NCBI GenBank assembly: GCA_902765655.1
Contig: CACXAK010000016.1
Span: 1-19,833, forward strand
Direction of reading: 5' to 3'
DNA from: an uncultured bacterium
GTDB lineage: Bacteria; Cyanobacteriota; Vampirovibrionia; Gastranaerophilales; Gastranaerophilaceae
Length of the DNA: 19,833 nt
The translations under genes and the position numbers were made by a program. The notes under the pieces are model-generated. The model had not been told where the DNA came from. It made no database searches and was given only the letters and a program-made list of their open reading frames with translations. Below, piece after piece: positions 1-6,700 of this stretch; position 1 is the first letter of the stretch, and each line of letters starts with the position of its first letter.

Positions 1-970
1 CAATATCGTCTATTGTTTCACGATTTTGTACAATAACAGGTGTATTGCCTTGACCATCATATTCAACTGAATAATTTTCTTCTCCAATCTGTTTTATTTG
101 TGATAATTTTTTACCGTTATCGTTATATGTATTTTGTGTTGCAGATATTTGTTTTCCGTTCTCTTCAACAATTATTGTTTCTTTGTTACCTTCTTTTTGT
201 GTAGTAGTTTTCTTATCTCCGTCATAAGTATATTCAGTTGATTTTATAACATTACCTTGTGCATCTTTTACAATATGTGATGCAACTTTACCATTAATAG
301 AAGTGGTTTCTGTTACAGTCCCATCTTCATTATAACTATATTGAACAACTTCTTTTGATCCGGCTCCTTTATCAGTCGTTTTACTAATTGGTTTATCCGG
401 ATTTTTGGGGTCAAATTCTGTTGTAACACTTCCTTGAACTAATGTTTTTGATTTAAGAGTTTTACCACCATTTTCATAAGTTTCTGTTAACTTACTTCCG
501 TCATCGTTGTTGTATACTTTTGAACTTAATACGGAATTTTCACCATCTTTAACATAATTTTCGGTTAGTTGTGTATTTTCTGTATCGTTGTGATTGTAGA
601 CAACATTTGTATTACCTTTGGCATCCGTATTTGCGGATTCTACAGTATCAGCAGACGAGCCTATTACATTAAGAAATTCAAGAATATCTTTTTGTGCATT
701 AGTACCTTTGTAATCTTCACCGAGAAAATTTGCAGCTTCACGTTTGCCCATATTTGTACTTTTATGTTTTTCGGCAGCTTCTTTAATTGCAGATTTTGCA
801 TCTGCTAATTCTTGGGCATCAAGAATGTTATTATGATCCTTATCAAATTTTTTAAATATTGAATCTGCTGCTGCATTATTCCCAAATGCAGAACGCTGTA
901 TCCCTTTGTCTGTTTTGTTAAAATCATATGAGCCGTTTTTTCTACCAAACCTTATGTCCATGTTGTCCAT
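1..970 (-). CDS. EF-hand protein with degenerate repeats, C-terminus outside window
   Basis: An open frame runs from ATG at 970 to the left edge without a stop, giving 323 codons; the 3' end is missing. A GGAG ribosome site lies at 979-982, 8 bases before the ATG. Residues 43-54 read DKDHNNILDAQE, a canonical EF-hand calcium loop (D, D, N, I, D, E at positions 1, 3, 5, 7, 9, 12) after a short helix, followed by a charged helix to about residue 70. From about residue 110 the protein becomes polar, rich in T, N, K, E and G, with recurring phrases such as YNDDGSKLTETYENGGK and YNDNGKKLSQIKQ. These resemble YD/RHS-type or MORN-like surface repeats. There is no clear signal peptide. The role is unknown; a calcium-stabilised surface or exported protein is an inference. 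Sure of the coding frame and EF-hand, unsure of function. Confidence 0.8.
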   Translation of the reverse strand, partial: MDNMDIRFGRKNGSYDFNKTDKGIQRSAFGNNAAADSIFKKFDKDHNNILDAQELADAKSAIKEAAEKHKSTNMGKREAANFLGEDYKGTNAQKDILEFLNVIGSSADTVESANTDAKGNTNVVYNHNDTENTQLTENYVKDGENSVLSSKVYNNDDGSKLTETYENGGKTLKSKTLVQGSVTTEFDPKNPDKPISKTTDKGAGSKEVVQYSYNEDGTVTETTSINGKVASHIVKDAQGNVIKSTEYTYDGDKKTTTQKEGNKETIIVEENGKQISATQNTYNDNGKKLSQIKQIGEENYSVEYDGQGNTPVIVQNRETIDDI

Positions 971-1198
971 AATTTAAACTCCGCTATTAGAAAAATATAA
1001 ATAATTTAATACAGCTTTCAACGACATAATTAGGAAAAAACTTTAAAAATAATGAGAATATGTTAAGATATATAAACAAATATTTTAAAACCATAAATAG
1101 CATCCAAATGTTTAAAAAACAATAACAATTTTAATTAAACTAATGACAATATTATATTTGTAATTATAAAAAATACTATATTTATTATCGCTAAATAA
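971..1198. other. AT-rich intergenic region, no gene seen
   Basis: This stretch is almost entirely A and T with stops in all frames. It must hold the promoter of the minus-strand EF-hand gene, but no hexamer pair stands out against the AT background. Confidence 0.5.
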
Positions 1199-1441
1199 AA
1201 GCCAATATTAGAAAAAAAGCTTGAAAAACAATTACAAAAAGAAATTAAAAAAGAACAAAAAGAAAACAATGAAAAAACTAAAAAAGAGTATTATGAACAA
1301 CTTAAAAAAGAAACTATGTTCTTAAGTATGGATGAAGTTTTGAAGAAAAAAGGTAAAATTACGAAATTTGATAAATTTAAACTTAGAATAAAATACTTTT
1401 TTGCCAGATTAAAACCATACAAAAATAATAAAAAACTTTAA
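1199..1441 (+). pseudogene. Lysine-rich coiled-coil ORF without a start codon (gene remnant?)
   Basis: After a stop at 1196-1198 the frame stays open for 80 codons to TAA at 1439-1441. The product is highly charged and looks coiled-coil for its first 40 residues (repeated KKE and KEQ patterns), then continues MFLSMDEVLKKKGKITKFDK and ends in a basic tail. There is no ATG, GTG or TTG before the in-frame ATG at 1316, which would leave only 41 residues and lacks a good ribosome site. The amino-acid pattern looks like real protein rather than a shadow. The likeliest reading is the 3' remnant of a gene that lost its 5' end; a 41-residue gene from 1316, or an ATT/ATA start, is possible. Family not recognised. 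Confidence 0.4.
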
Positions 1442-1966
1442 ATCCGTTATCTCAATCACATAGTTAATTACATCTCATTCTATGTGTAAATGTACAACGG
1501 TGCTCTGTTGTTATGTATCAGGGATTTTGACATAAAAGAACGCAAGTTTGACATCTTTAGTAGGAAGTTTTTGAAATTTTTGTCAAAAGTTGATAAAATA
1601 CATCATAATAAAAATATAATATAAACAGGACTACAATTCAGATATCACAAAAAAAAGTTGCCATTAAATAACGGCAACATTAAATAAACACGAGGATATT
1701 AAGAGAGAGAGTATAAAATAAACTTTTTTTAATTCTTAAATCCTTTTCACAAATATTTTAGATTTAATCTTTATTTTCCCTGAATTGAAATTTGCATTTC
1801 CCTTACACTTATATAAAGTATTTTTATTTTATGAAATTGCGTTTTTATATAAATGTTGTTAACAATTCTTAAATAAAGGTGTTTTGTAGATATCAAGTAT
1901 ATATTATTTATATATAAAATATAAATAAATCGAGGTTTTATCTTAATATTCAAATTAATAAATAAT
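1442..1966. other. Gene-poor AT-rich intergenic region
   Basis: No convincing coding frame is present. It holds a minus-strand terminator (1649-1678) and, to its right, about 290 bases of extreme AT content. Two TTGACA-like boxes on the plus strand (near 1526 and 1551) have no gene downstream. A 60-codon minus-strand frame at 1771-1953 has the I/Y/K/N composition expected of random AT-rich DNA. Confidence 0.5.
1649..1678 (-). terminator. Rho-independent terminator, minus strand
   Basis: On the minus strand a 6-bp stem, GTTGCC/GGCAAC, with a 10-base loop is followed by eight T. It lies about 290 bases beyond the asd terminator, so it may serve a separate minus-strand transcript or act as a back-up. 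Confidence 0.55.
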
Positions 1967-1996
1967 AAAAAATCATGCCTGAAGGCATGATTTTTT
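1967..1996 (-). terminator. Strong terminator downstream of asd (bidirectional form)
   Basis: A perfect 13-bp stem (1967-1979 with 1984-1996) closes a TGAA loop. The core is TCATGCC/GGCATGA flanked by six A and six T, so it can terminate in either direction. It begins 22 bases past the asd stop codon. Confidence 0.9.
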
Positions 1997-2018
1997 GTGT
2001 AAATTTATTTTATTTTTT

Positions 2019-3041
2019 TTAAAATAAACCCATTTCAATTACTTTTTGGCAAATTCTTACGGTATTAAGAGCCGCACCTATTCTTAAATTATCGGCAACG
2101 CACCAGAGAGAAATACCATTATTAAATGCCAGATTTTTTCTGATTCTGCCGACATAAACAGGGTCAACTCCGGAAGAGTCTTTTGTTGTCGGGTATTCGA
2201 AATTCTCCGGATTATCAATTACCTTGACGCCGAATGTATTTTGTAAAATACTGCGAATTTCATTCGGTTCTGCACTTTTTTCAAATTCAATATCAACAGC
2301 TTCAGAGTGACTGTTAAATACAGGTACCCTTGCGGCTGTACAGGAAATTGGCAAATCTTTATCGAGATGTAAAATCTTTTTCGTTTCATTTACTACTTTC
2401 ATTTCTTCCTTTGTATAGCCGTTATCGCAAAATACATCTATTTGCGGTAAAACATTGAATGCGATTTCTTTTTTAAATGCGTTTGGTTCAAATTTTTCGC
2501 CGTTTAGAGCTGCTTTTGTGTTATCTTTTAATTCATTTATTGCTTTTAGCCCTGCTCCTGAAACTGCCTGATATGTTGATACAATAAGTCTTTTTATTTT
2601 AAATTTTTCGTTAAGTGGTTTTAAAACAAGCATTAATTGTGAAGTTGAACAATTCGGGTTGGCAATTATTCCCTTGTGCAGCCTGATATCATCTTCATTT
2701 GCGCCTACAATTACTAAAGGTACATCTTTTTCCATTCTGAATGCAGATGAGTTGTCAATTAAAACTCCTCCCCTTTTTACAATCTCAGGTGCAAATAGTT
2801 TGGATGTTGTTCCGCCGGCTGAAGCCAATACAATATTTATTCCGTCAAAACTTCCCGGCTTGGCTTCTTCTACGGTGTATTCTTTACCCTGAAAAGTAAT
2901 TTTAGAACCGGCACTTTTTGCGCTCGATAAAAATTTTATTGTATTAAATTCAATTTCCAATTCATCAATAATTTTTGTAATTTCTCGTCCGACAACTCCT
3001 GTTGCCCCTAAAATTGCTATATTCGGTTTGCGTTCTGTCAT
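2019..3041 (-). CDS. asd: Aspartate-semialdehyde dehydrogenase
   Basis: It catalyses NADPH-dependent reduction of aspartyl phosphate to aspartate semialdehyde, the branch point to lysine/diaminopimelate, threonine and methionine, in the cytoplasm. At 340 residues it has the normal family length. The N-terminal dinucleotide loop is GATGVVG (residues 12-18), the catalytic cysteine is C131 in NPNCSTSQ, Q158 sits in the TYQAVSGAG segment, and R238 and H245 lie in the substrate-binding stretch AARVPVFNSHSEA. The ATG at 3041 is preceded by AGAAAGGG at 3051-3058. It appears monocistronic, diverging from the M16 gene and ending in a strong hairpin. Nothing unusual was seen. Confidence 0.97.
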   Translation of the reverse strand: MTERKPNIAILGATGVVGREITKIIDELEIEFNTIKFLSSAKSAGSKITFQGKEYTVEEAKPGSFDGINIVLASAGGTTSKLFAPEIVKRGGVLIDNSSAFRMEKDVPLVIVGANEDDIRLHKGIIANPNCSTSQLMLVLKPLNEKFKIKRLIVSTYQAVSGAGLKAINELKDNTKAALNGEKFEPNAFKKEIAFNVLPQIDVFCDNGYTKEEMKVVNETKKILHLDKDLPISCTAARVPVFNSHSEAVDIEFEKSAEPNEIRSILQNTFGVKVIDNPENFEYPTTKDSSGVDPVYVGRIRKNLAFNNGISLWCVADNLRIGAALNTVRICQKVIEMGLF

Positions 3042-3180
3042 ATCTTATAACCCTTTCTAATATGTCCTTTTTGATAATACTACAAGAATGAGGTTAATAG
3101 CGTATAAAATTAATAAATATTTACTCTAAGTTGTTATTTTTTAAAATTATTTTTGATTTGGTAATATCAGACAATATAAT

Positions 3181-3225
3181 TTGTTTTTTATATCTCATTA
3201 TGGTAAAATCTGTATGTAAGAGAGG
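3181..3225 (+). promoter_or_regulatory. Promoter and ribosome site of the M16 gene
   Basis: TTGTTT (3181-3186), a 17-base spacer and TAAAAT (3204-3209) preceded by TGG (an extended -10) predict a start near 3216. A purine-rich ribosome site AAGAGAGG (3218-3225) lies 5 bases before the ATG at 3231. Confidence 0.6.
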
Positions 3226-3230
3226 TTTTT

Positions 3231-4448
3231 ATGGCTGAAATTTCAAAATTGCAAAATGATGTTCAATTTATATATAAACAAAATAAAAATACCCCAAGAA
3301 TGGCGTTGTGTTTAAATTTTTCAATAAATCTGCCCGAAGAAATTCCGGGGATATATACTCTAATGGCGCGATTGTTGCTTCAGGGGACTAAAAAATATGA
3401 TTCAGAGCAACTAGCAAATGAATTTGAAAAATATGCAATTGATTTTTCAAGTGAATTGTTTCCGAATTACTTACGGGTAAAATTTGTTTGTCTTAATGAA
3501 GATTTTTCAAAAGCACTTGAATTAATGGATGATATTTTGAAAAATTCAACATTTGAAGAATTTGAAAAAGAAAAAATCAAACTAATCGGCGAGATTACAG
3601 CTGAACTTGATTCTCCAAGAACAGTTGCAATGGATGCATATTACAGTAAGATGTTTGAGGATCATTATTACAGCAATTCTTTGGTTCGTATACTGGATAA
3701 TATTGAAAAAATATCCAAAGAGAATGTTATAAATGCCTTTAAGTATATTTTAAATAACAGCAAAAAAAGTCTTGCGGTTGTCGGGACTCTTGATAAGAAC
3801 AAAATTTTTGACCAAATAAACGAATCATTGGGAACTCTGCCTATTTCGACAGCAAGTAATTTTATGATTTCTAAGCCCAAGCTTGATGTTGTGAAAACTG
3901 TCGAGAATACAAAAGCGGATTTGAATCAGGCGCATATTATAAAAGGTTGGCTTCTTCCGACGTACGGAGAGCCGGATTATCCTGCTATCGTCTTATTGAA
4001 TATTATATTGGGTTCATGCGGCTTAAGCTCAAGATTATTTCTCGAATTGCGGGATAAAAAAGGACTTGCTTATGTTGTCAGAAGTTCTTACGAAACATTT
4101 AAATATGCAGGGAATTTCATGATTTATATTGCAACGGCTCCGACCAATATTGATACCTGCCTGAGCGGCTTTGATGAAGAAATTCAAAAGATAAAAAACT
4201 ATCCTGTTTCAGAAGAAGAACTTGAAAATGCAAAGACAAATATTGTCGGGAAATATGAATTCCTTGAAGAAACTAATATTCAGCAGGCATGTTCTTATGC
4301 GAAATTCGATGTTTTGGGCTTGGGATATAATTATACTGAAAATATTAAGCAGCAGGTTCAATCGGTATCTGCAGATGATATATTAAAATGTGCTCAAAAA
4401 TATTTTGCGGATGATAAGTATGTTCTTTCAATTATTAAGCCGGAATAA
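3231..4448 (+). CDS. M16 (insulinase/PqqL-like) peptidase homologue lacking the zinc motif
   Basis: The 405-residue protein has the two-domain M16B layout. The C-terminal half is clear: GSCGLSSRLFLELRDKKGLAY (about 261-281), the conserved stretch supplying the Arg/Tyr of the substrate-binding half. The N-terminal half should carry HxxEH near residues 45-50, but the sequence there is YTLMARLLLQGTKKY, with no histidine pair and no inverted zinc motif elsewhere. In the family, two-gene M16B enzymes pair a zinc subunit with a non-catalytic Arg/Tyr subunit; this looks like the latter. No partner is visible: the upstream neighbour is divergent asd and the downstream neighbour is a repeat element. 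No signal peptide is evident. An alternative is a complete loss of peptidase function. Confidence 0.85.
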   Translation: MAEISKLQNDVQFIYKQNKNTPRMALCLNFSINLPEEIPGIYTLMARLLLQGTKKYDSEQLANEFEKYAIDFSSELFPNYLRVKFVCLNEDFSKALELMDDILKNSTFEEFEKEKIKLIGEITAELDSPRTVAMDAYYSKMFEDHYYSNSLVRILDNIEKISKENVINAFKYILNNSKKSLAVVGTLDKNKIFDQINESLGTLPISTASNFMISKPKLDVVKTVENTKADLNQAHIIKGWLLPTYGEPDYPAIVLLNIILGSCGLSSRLFLELRDKKGLAYVVRSSYETFKYAGNFMIYIATAPTNIDTCLSGFDEEIQKIKNYPVSEEELENAKTNIVGKYEFLEETNIQQACSYAKFDVLGLGYNYTENIKQQVQSVSADDILKCAQKYFADDKYVLSIIKPE

Positions 4449-4515
4449 TATTAAATCAAATCTACGTTAACTATATTTATAAGTAGTAGTTGAGAGATTA
4501 AAACTTTCTACTTGT

Positions 4516-4554
4516 TCACTTTTCTTTTTGATTGCGACGCAAAAAGAAAAGTGA
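4516..4554. repeat. 15-bp perfect hairpin in the MITE-like element
   Basis: TCACTTTTCTTTTTG (4516-4530) pairs perfectly with 4540-4554 around a 9-base loop. It lies near the left end and mirrors the larger hairpin near the right end. Confidence 0.85.
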
Positions 4555-4831
4555 GCCGAAAAGAAAAACACGCTTTATCACAGCAATGCCTGTCGGCATC
4601 GCCACGCTCTCAATATATTAGTCGAGGGAGTGCGTACGTTTTTGTCCTAACGGACAAAAATCAATCAGGCGCCTAAAACAACGGCGCCTTTGATAAAAAC
4701 TTACCAAGCGCGCTGCGTAGTTTTAGCAGCGCTAAGAGATTTTTGCCTGAAAAGCAAAAAACATGTTACTGCGTAAGCAGTCATATGTCGCCACAGGCGA
4801 TATTGTAATCAGCGAAGTTTTCTTTTCTTTG

Positions 4832-4878
4832 GTTCGTTTCTTTTCTTTTGCCTCGCAAACAAAAGAAAAGAAATGAAC
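4832..4878. repeat. 19-bp hairpin near the right end of the element
   Basis: GTTCGTTTCTTTTCTTTTG (4832-4850) pairs with 4860-4878 with one G-T wobble around a 9-base loop. Together with the left hairpin it brackets the interior of the element. Confidence 0.85.
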
Positions 4879-4996
4879 ATAACATACCTATAAATATAGT
4901 TTATGTATATTTTTGTAAACATTATTTTCAAATTAATCAATTTTTACCCTTGAGCTTTCTTTCGATATATGCAAAAGAAAAGAAAGCAGGTAAAAG

Positions 4997-5161
4997 ATGT
5001 GTGCTGATTGTGTGTTAGTTCAAAATGAAGAATTTGATGAAAATATTGTAGAGAAATACAATTCTGAATTTCAGCAAAAACGAATTGAAGCTTCAATGAT
5101 AGACATTGTTGAAAATTTAGAAAAATTATATTTTTATAATTATAGGGCAGTAAGCCACTAA
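4997..5161 (+). CDS. Small hypothetical protein, 54 residues, N-terminal CxxC
   Basis: ATG at 4997 follows GCAGG (4986-4990) at 6 bases, an acceptable ribosome site. The frame ends at TAA 5159-5161. The product starts MCADCVLVQNEEFDENIVEK, with Cys2 and Cys5 forming CxxC, then has an acidic helical stretch and a tyrosine-rich end (LEKLYFYNYRAVSH). Codon use is like that of its neighbours and the composition is unlike random AT-rich translation. The last codons lie in an ACTAAG-type repeat, so the original C-terminus may have been overrun. A short hairpin terminator follows at 5168-5184. No family was recognised; a small metal-binding or regulatory protein is only a guess. Confidence 0.5.
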   Translation: MCADCVLVQNEEFDENIVEKYNSEFQQKRIEASMIDIVENLEKLYFYNYRAVSH

Positions 5162-5167
5162 GTTACT

Positions 5168-5184
5168 AAGCCCCAGGGCTTTTT
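5168..5184 (+). terminator. Short hairpin terminator after the 54-codon ORF
   Basis: AAGCC (5168-5172) pairs with GGCTT (5177-5181) around CCAG and runs into T to 5184. The 5-bp stem is short, so it is probably weak. Confidence 0.45.
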
Positions 5185-5297
5185 AGATTATTAATATCAG
5201 TATTATTTACTTTATTCCAATTAATGATACTTCCCATTTATTTTAGAAGTTTTTATTTTACAAAAAGTATCTTTGGATTAAAATATTGTTGTAAACT

Positions 5298-5343
5298 GAT
5301 AAAATAGGTCGGCTTTGTTACGTCGGCAAAGTTAAATAAGGAG
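5298..5343 (+). promoter_or_regulatory. Extended -10 promoter and ribosome site of the M48-like gene
   Basis: TGATAAAAT (TAAAAT at 5300-5305) is an extended -10 box; no good -35 is seen. AAGGAG at 5338-5343 is a strong ribosome site 8 bases before the ATG at 5352. The leader of about 40 bases overlaps a dispersed-repeat copy at 5305-5328. Confidence 0.45.
5305..5328 (+). repeat. Dispersed palindromic repeat, copy in the M48-like leader
   Basis: TAGGTCGGCTTTGTTACG followed by TCGGCA matches the copy at 16152-16175 at about 17 of 22 aligned positions. It sits in the predicted 5' leader of the M48-like gene. Confidence 0.5.
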
Positions 5344-5351
5344 AAAGTTTT

Positions 5352-6158
5352 ATGAAAAAGGTTTTATTAAGTCTTTTTGTAGCAATAGCTGTTGCTATAC
5401 CTTCTGTGGCTGCTACAACTTACAACGCAGCTTCAAGAGTTCAGGAAGTTGGTCAGAATTTATTAACAAAAAATGGTATTCCTGCTACAAATATTAAATT
5501 TATGGTTGTTTCTGATACTCCAAATAATTCAGAATTCATTTCAACAAAAGTTGTGAATGTATCAAGTTTAGAGCTTGCATTTGCGGGAAATGATAATGAA
5601 GTTGCGGCTGTTGTTGCAAATGAACTTGGACATATTATTTTTGGCCACAGCTCAAAAAATAAAGTAATGAGTCTGCTTCAATCTACAACTGACACAAACA
5701 TTAAAACATCAGCAACAGTTCAGACTTTTGCTTCTAACTATCAAACAACAAAAGAAGATAAAGAAGCAGATTTGGTTGCTGTAAATCTGATGGTTGGTGC
5801 AGGATATAATCCGCTTGCGGCAATTGTTGTTTATACAAAACAAACAGGTACTTATTGGGATACTATTGTAGGCCGTCCTGCAAACGCAGAAAAAGCTTTG
5901 AATATCTATGATTATATTGAGTATGTTTATCCGGCAAAATTGAAAGCCGGTTATGGCTGCAATGAATACAGAACATTTTTGGTTTATGCTCAAAGCGCAG
6001 CTGAAACAAGAAATGCTAATAAAAAATTAGCTAAAAAGCATGATAAAACATACAAAAAAGCACAAAAAACAACTGCAGATAAAATTGCAAAATTTAAATT
6101 AAGAGGCGGAATCAGCGGCTGGGATGCTGTTTACGGCTTGTTAAATACTGCTCAATAA
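5352..6158 (+). CDS. M48-like exported metallopeptidase homologue with altered zinc motif (NELGH)
   Basis: A 268-residue protein with a clear signal peptide (MKKVLLSLFVAIAVAIPSVAA, cleavage about residue 20-21), so it is periplasmic or secreted. The M48 core is recognisable: NELGHIIFGH at 90-99 where the family has HExxH, and KEADLVAVNLMVGAGYNP at 137-154, where E138 corresponds to the third zinc ligand of the EAD motif. The first zinc histidine is Asn90 (codon AAT 5619-5621); one base change would make CAT. E91, H94 and E138 are kept. The C-terminal 60 residues are lysine-rich (KKLAKKHDKTYKKAQK). It may be a pseudoenzyme, or Asn may bind the metal weakly. It has a strong ribosome site upstream and a strong terminator downstream, so it is a single-gene unit. 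Confidence 0.8.
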   Translation: MKKVLLSLFVAIAVAIPSVAATTYNAASRVQEVGQNLLTKNGIPATNIKFMVVSDTPNNSEFISTKVVNVSSLELAFAGNDNEVAAVVANELGHIIFGHSSKNKVMSLLQSTTDTNIKTSATVQTFASNYQTTKEDKEADLVAVNLMVGAGYNPLAAIVVYTKQTGTYWDTIVGRPANAEKALNIYDYIEYVYPAKLKAGYGCNEYRTFLVYAQSAAETRNANKKLAKKHDKTYKKAQKTTADKIAKFKLRGGISGWDAVYGLLNTAQ

Positions 6159-6185
6159 GAAAATAGTTTATGTAAAACAAATAAT

Positions 6186-6226
6186 AAAAAATTCCTTATT
6201 CTTATAAATAGAATAAGGAATTTTTT
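6186..6226. terminator. Bidirectional terminator between convergent genes
   Basis: A perfect 16-bp stem (6186-6201 with 6211-6226) closes a 9-base loop, with A and T runs on both sides. It serves the M48-like gene (+) and the rpsF-ssb-rpsR operon (-), whose last stop codon is at 6241. Confidence 0.92.
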
Positions 6227-6240
6227 ATAGATAAAACAAA

Positions 6241-6468
6241 TTAATCGAATACGTAGCTAATAATAGCTGCTTCTCTAGCTTGCTTGATAGCTTTTGCAAT
6301 CATTCTTTGGTGTTTTGCACAGTTACCTGTGATTCTTCTAGGAATGATTTTTCCTGCTTCTGTTAAGTATCTTCTTAATTTAGAAGCATCTTTGTAATCG
6401 ATTGATTCGATTTTGTCAGCACATAATGAACAATTTTTGTGCTTTTTCTTATCGTCTACTTTTGCCAT
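6241..6468 (-). CDS. rpsR: 30S ribosomal protein S18
   Basis: S18 is a small-subunit protein that binds next to S6 on the platform. The 75-residue product contains the typical YKDASKLRRYLTEAGKIIPRRITGNCAKHQRMIAKAIKQAR. Near the start NCSLC gives a CxxC pair, and a third Cys and a His follow in NCAKHQ, so it may be the zinc-binding form of S18. The frame is open further upstream to 6522, but that extension covers a repeat and lacks family similarity. ATG at 6468, with AGAAAGG at 6480-6486, gives the normal length. It is the last gene of rpsF-ssb-rpsR, separated from ssb by an unusually long repeat-bearing gap. Confidence 0.96.
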   Translation of the reverse strand: MAKVDDKKKHKNCSLCADKIESIDYKDASKLRRYLTEAGKIIPRRITGNCAKHQRMIAKAIKQAREAAIISYVFD

Positions 6469-6501
6469 GTTTTTATTTGCCTTTCTAGCCCTTATTATCT
6501 G

Positions 6502-6527
6502 TTGTTGGACAAGTATGCCCAACCTAC
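6502..6527 (-). repeat. Dispersed palindromic repeat, copy in the rpsR leader
   Basis: On the plus strand TTGGACAAGTATGCCCAA is an imperfect hairpin followed by CCTAC. The 17 bases AAGTATGCCCAACCTAC recur exactly at 13476-13492, also just upstream of a minus-strand gene. Confidence 0.7.
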
Positions 6528-6542
6528 CTTTCTTAATTTTTT

Positions 6543-6700
6543 ACATTGGCTTTCGCCTTTATTCCGCCTGTGCAATCAAAGATTGCTTCGTTCGCTTCAT
6601 TATCATTTCGCTCACAACGGCGGTGGTATTATGTTTCGTGCCCTGCTTGTCTTGCTAATCGCAAGCCAACACCGGCACTTCACATCGGCTTTCGCCTTTA
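6543..6700. repeat. GC-richer insertion bounded by 19-bp direct repeats in the ssb-rpsR gap
   Basis: A 19-base direct repeat with one mismatch, ACATYGGCTTTCGCCTTTA, occurs at 6543-6561 and 6682-6700. Read on the minus strand each copy contains GGC-GAAA-GCC, a GNRA-type mini-hairpin. Between them are hairpins at 6572-6586 (GCAATC/GATTGC) and 6651-6665 (CTTGC/GCAAG). The region is much richer in G and C than its surroundings and does not code on the operon strand. The second copy overlaps the ssb stop codon (6698-6700). It looks like a small palindromic element inserted in the operon. Confidence 0.55.

Larger units (their letters stand above)
4470..4900. mobile_element. 431-bp MITE-like element with terminal inverted repeats
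   Basis: The ends are perfect inverted repeats: ACTATATTTATA at 4470-4481 and its complement at 4889-4900. The match extends inward across one mismatch to GTA/TAC. TTA flanks the element on both sides (4467-4469 and 4901-4903), fitting a 3-bp target duplication, although three bases can match by chance. The inside is richer in G and C than its surroundings and is a chain of hairpins: 4516-4554, 4586-4599, 4639-4660, 4667-4689, 4710-4732, 4740-4760, 4768-4781, 4788-4800 and 4832-4878. It has no open frame of useful length, hence no transposase. It is most likely a non-autonomous element mobilised in trans; a structured RNA or intergenic mosaic repeat is the alternative. Confidence 0.6.

Noticed and set aside
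1771..1953. 60-codon minus-strand frame in the asd downstream region
   Set aside because: Composition is nearly all I, Y, K, N and L as expected from random AT-rich DNA; no ribosome site or recognisable motif.
4469..4901. Group II intron or riboswitch as the explanation of the hairpin block
   Set aside because: No domain V-like or known aptamer core could be recognised; terminal inverted repeats and a flanking duplication fit a transposable repeat better.
6469..6522. 18-residue N-terminal extension of S18
   Set aside because: It runs through the dispersed repeat; S18 has normal length from ATG 6468, with a ribosome site at 6480-6486.
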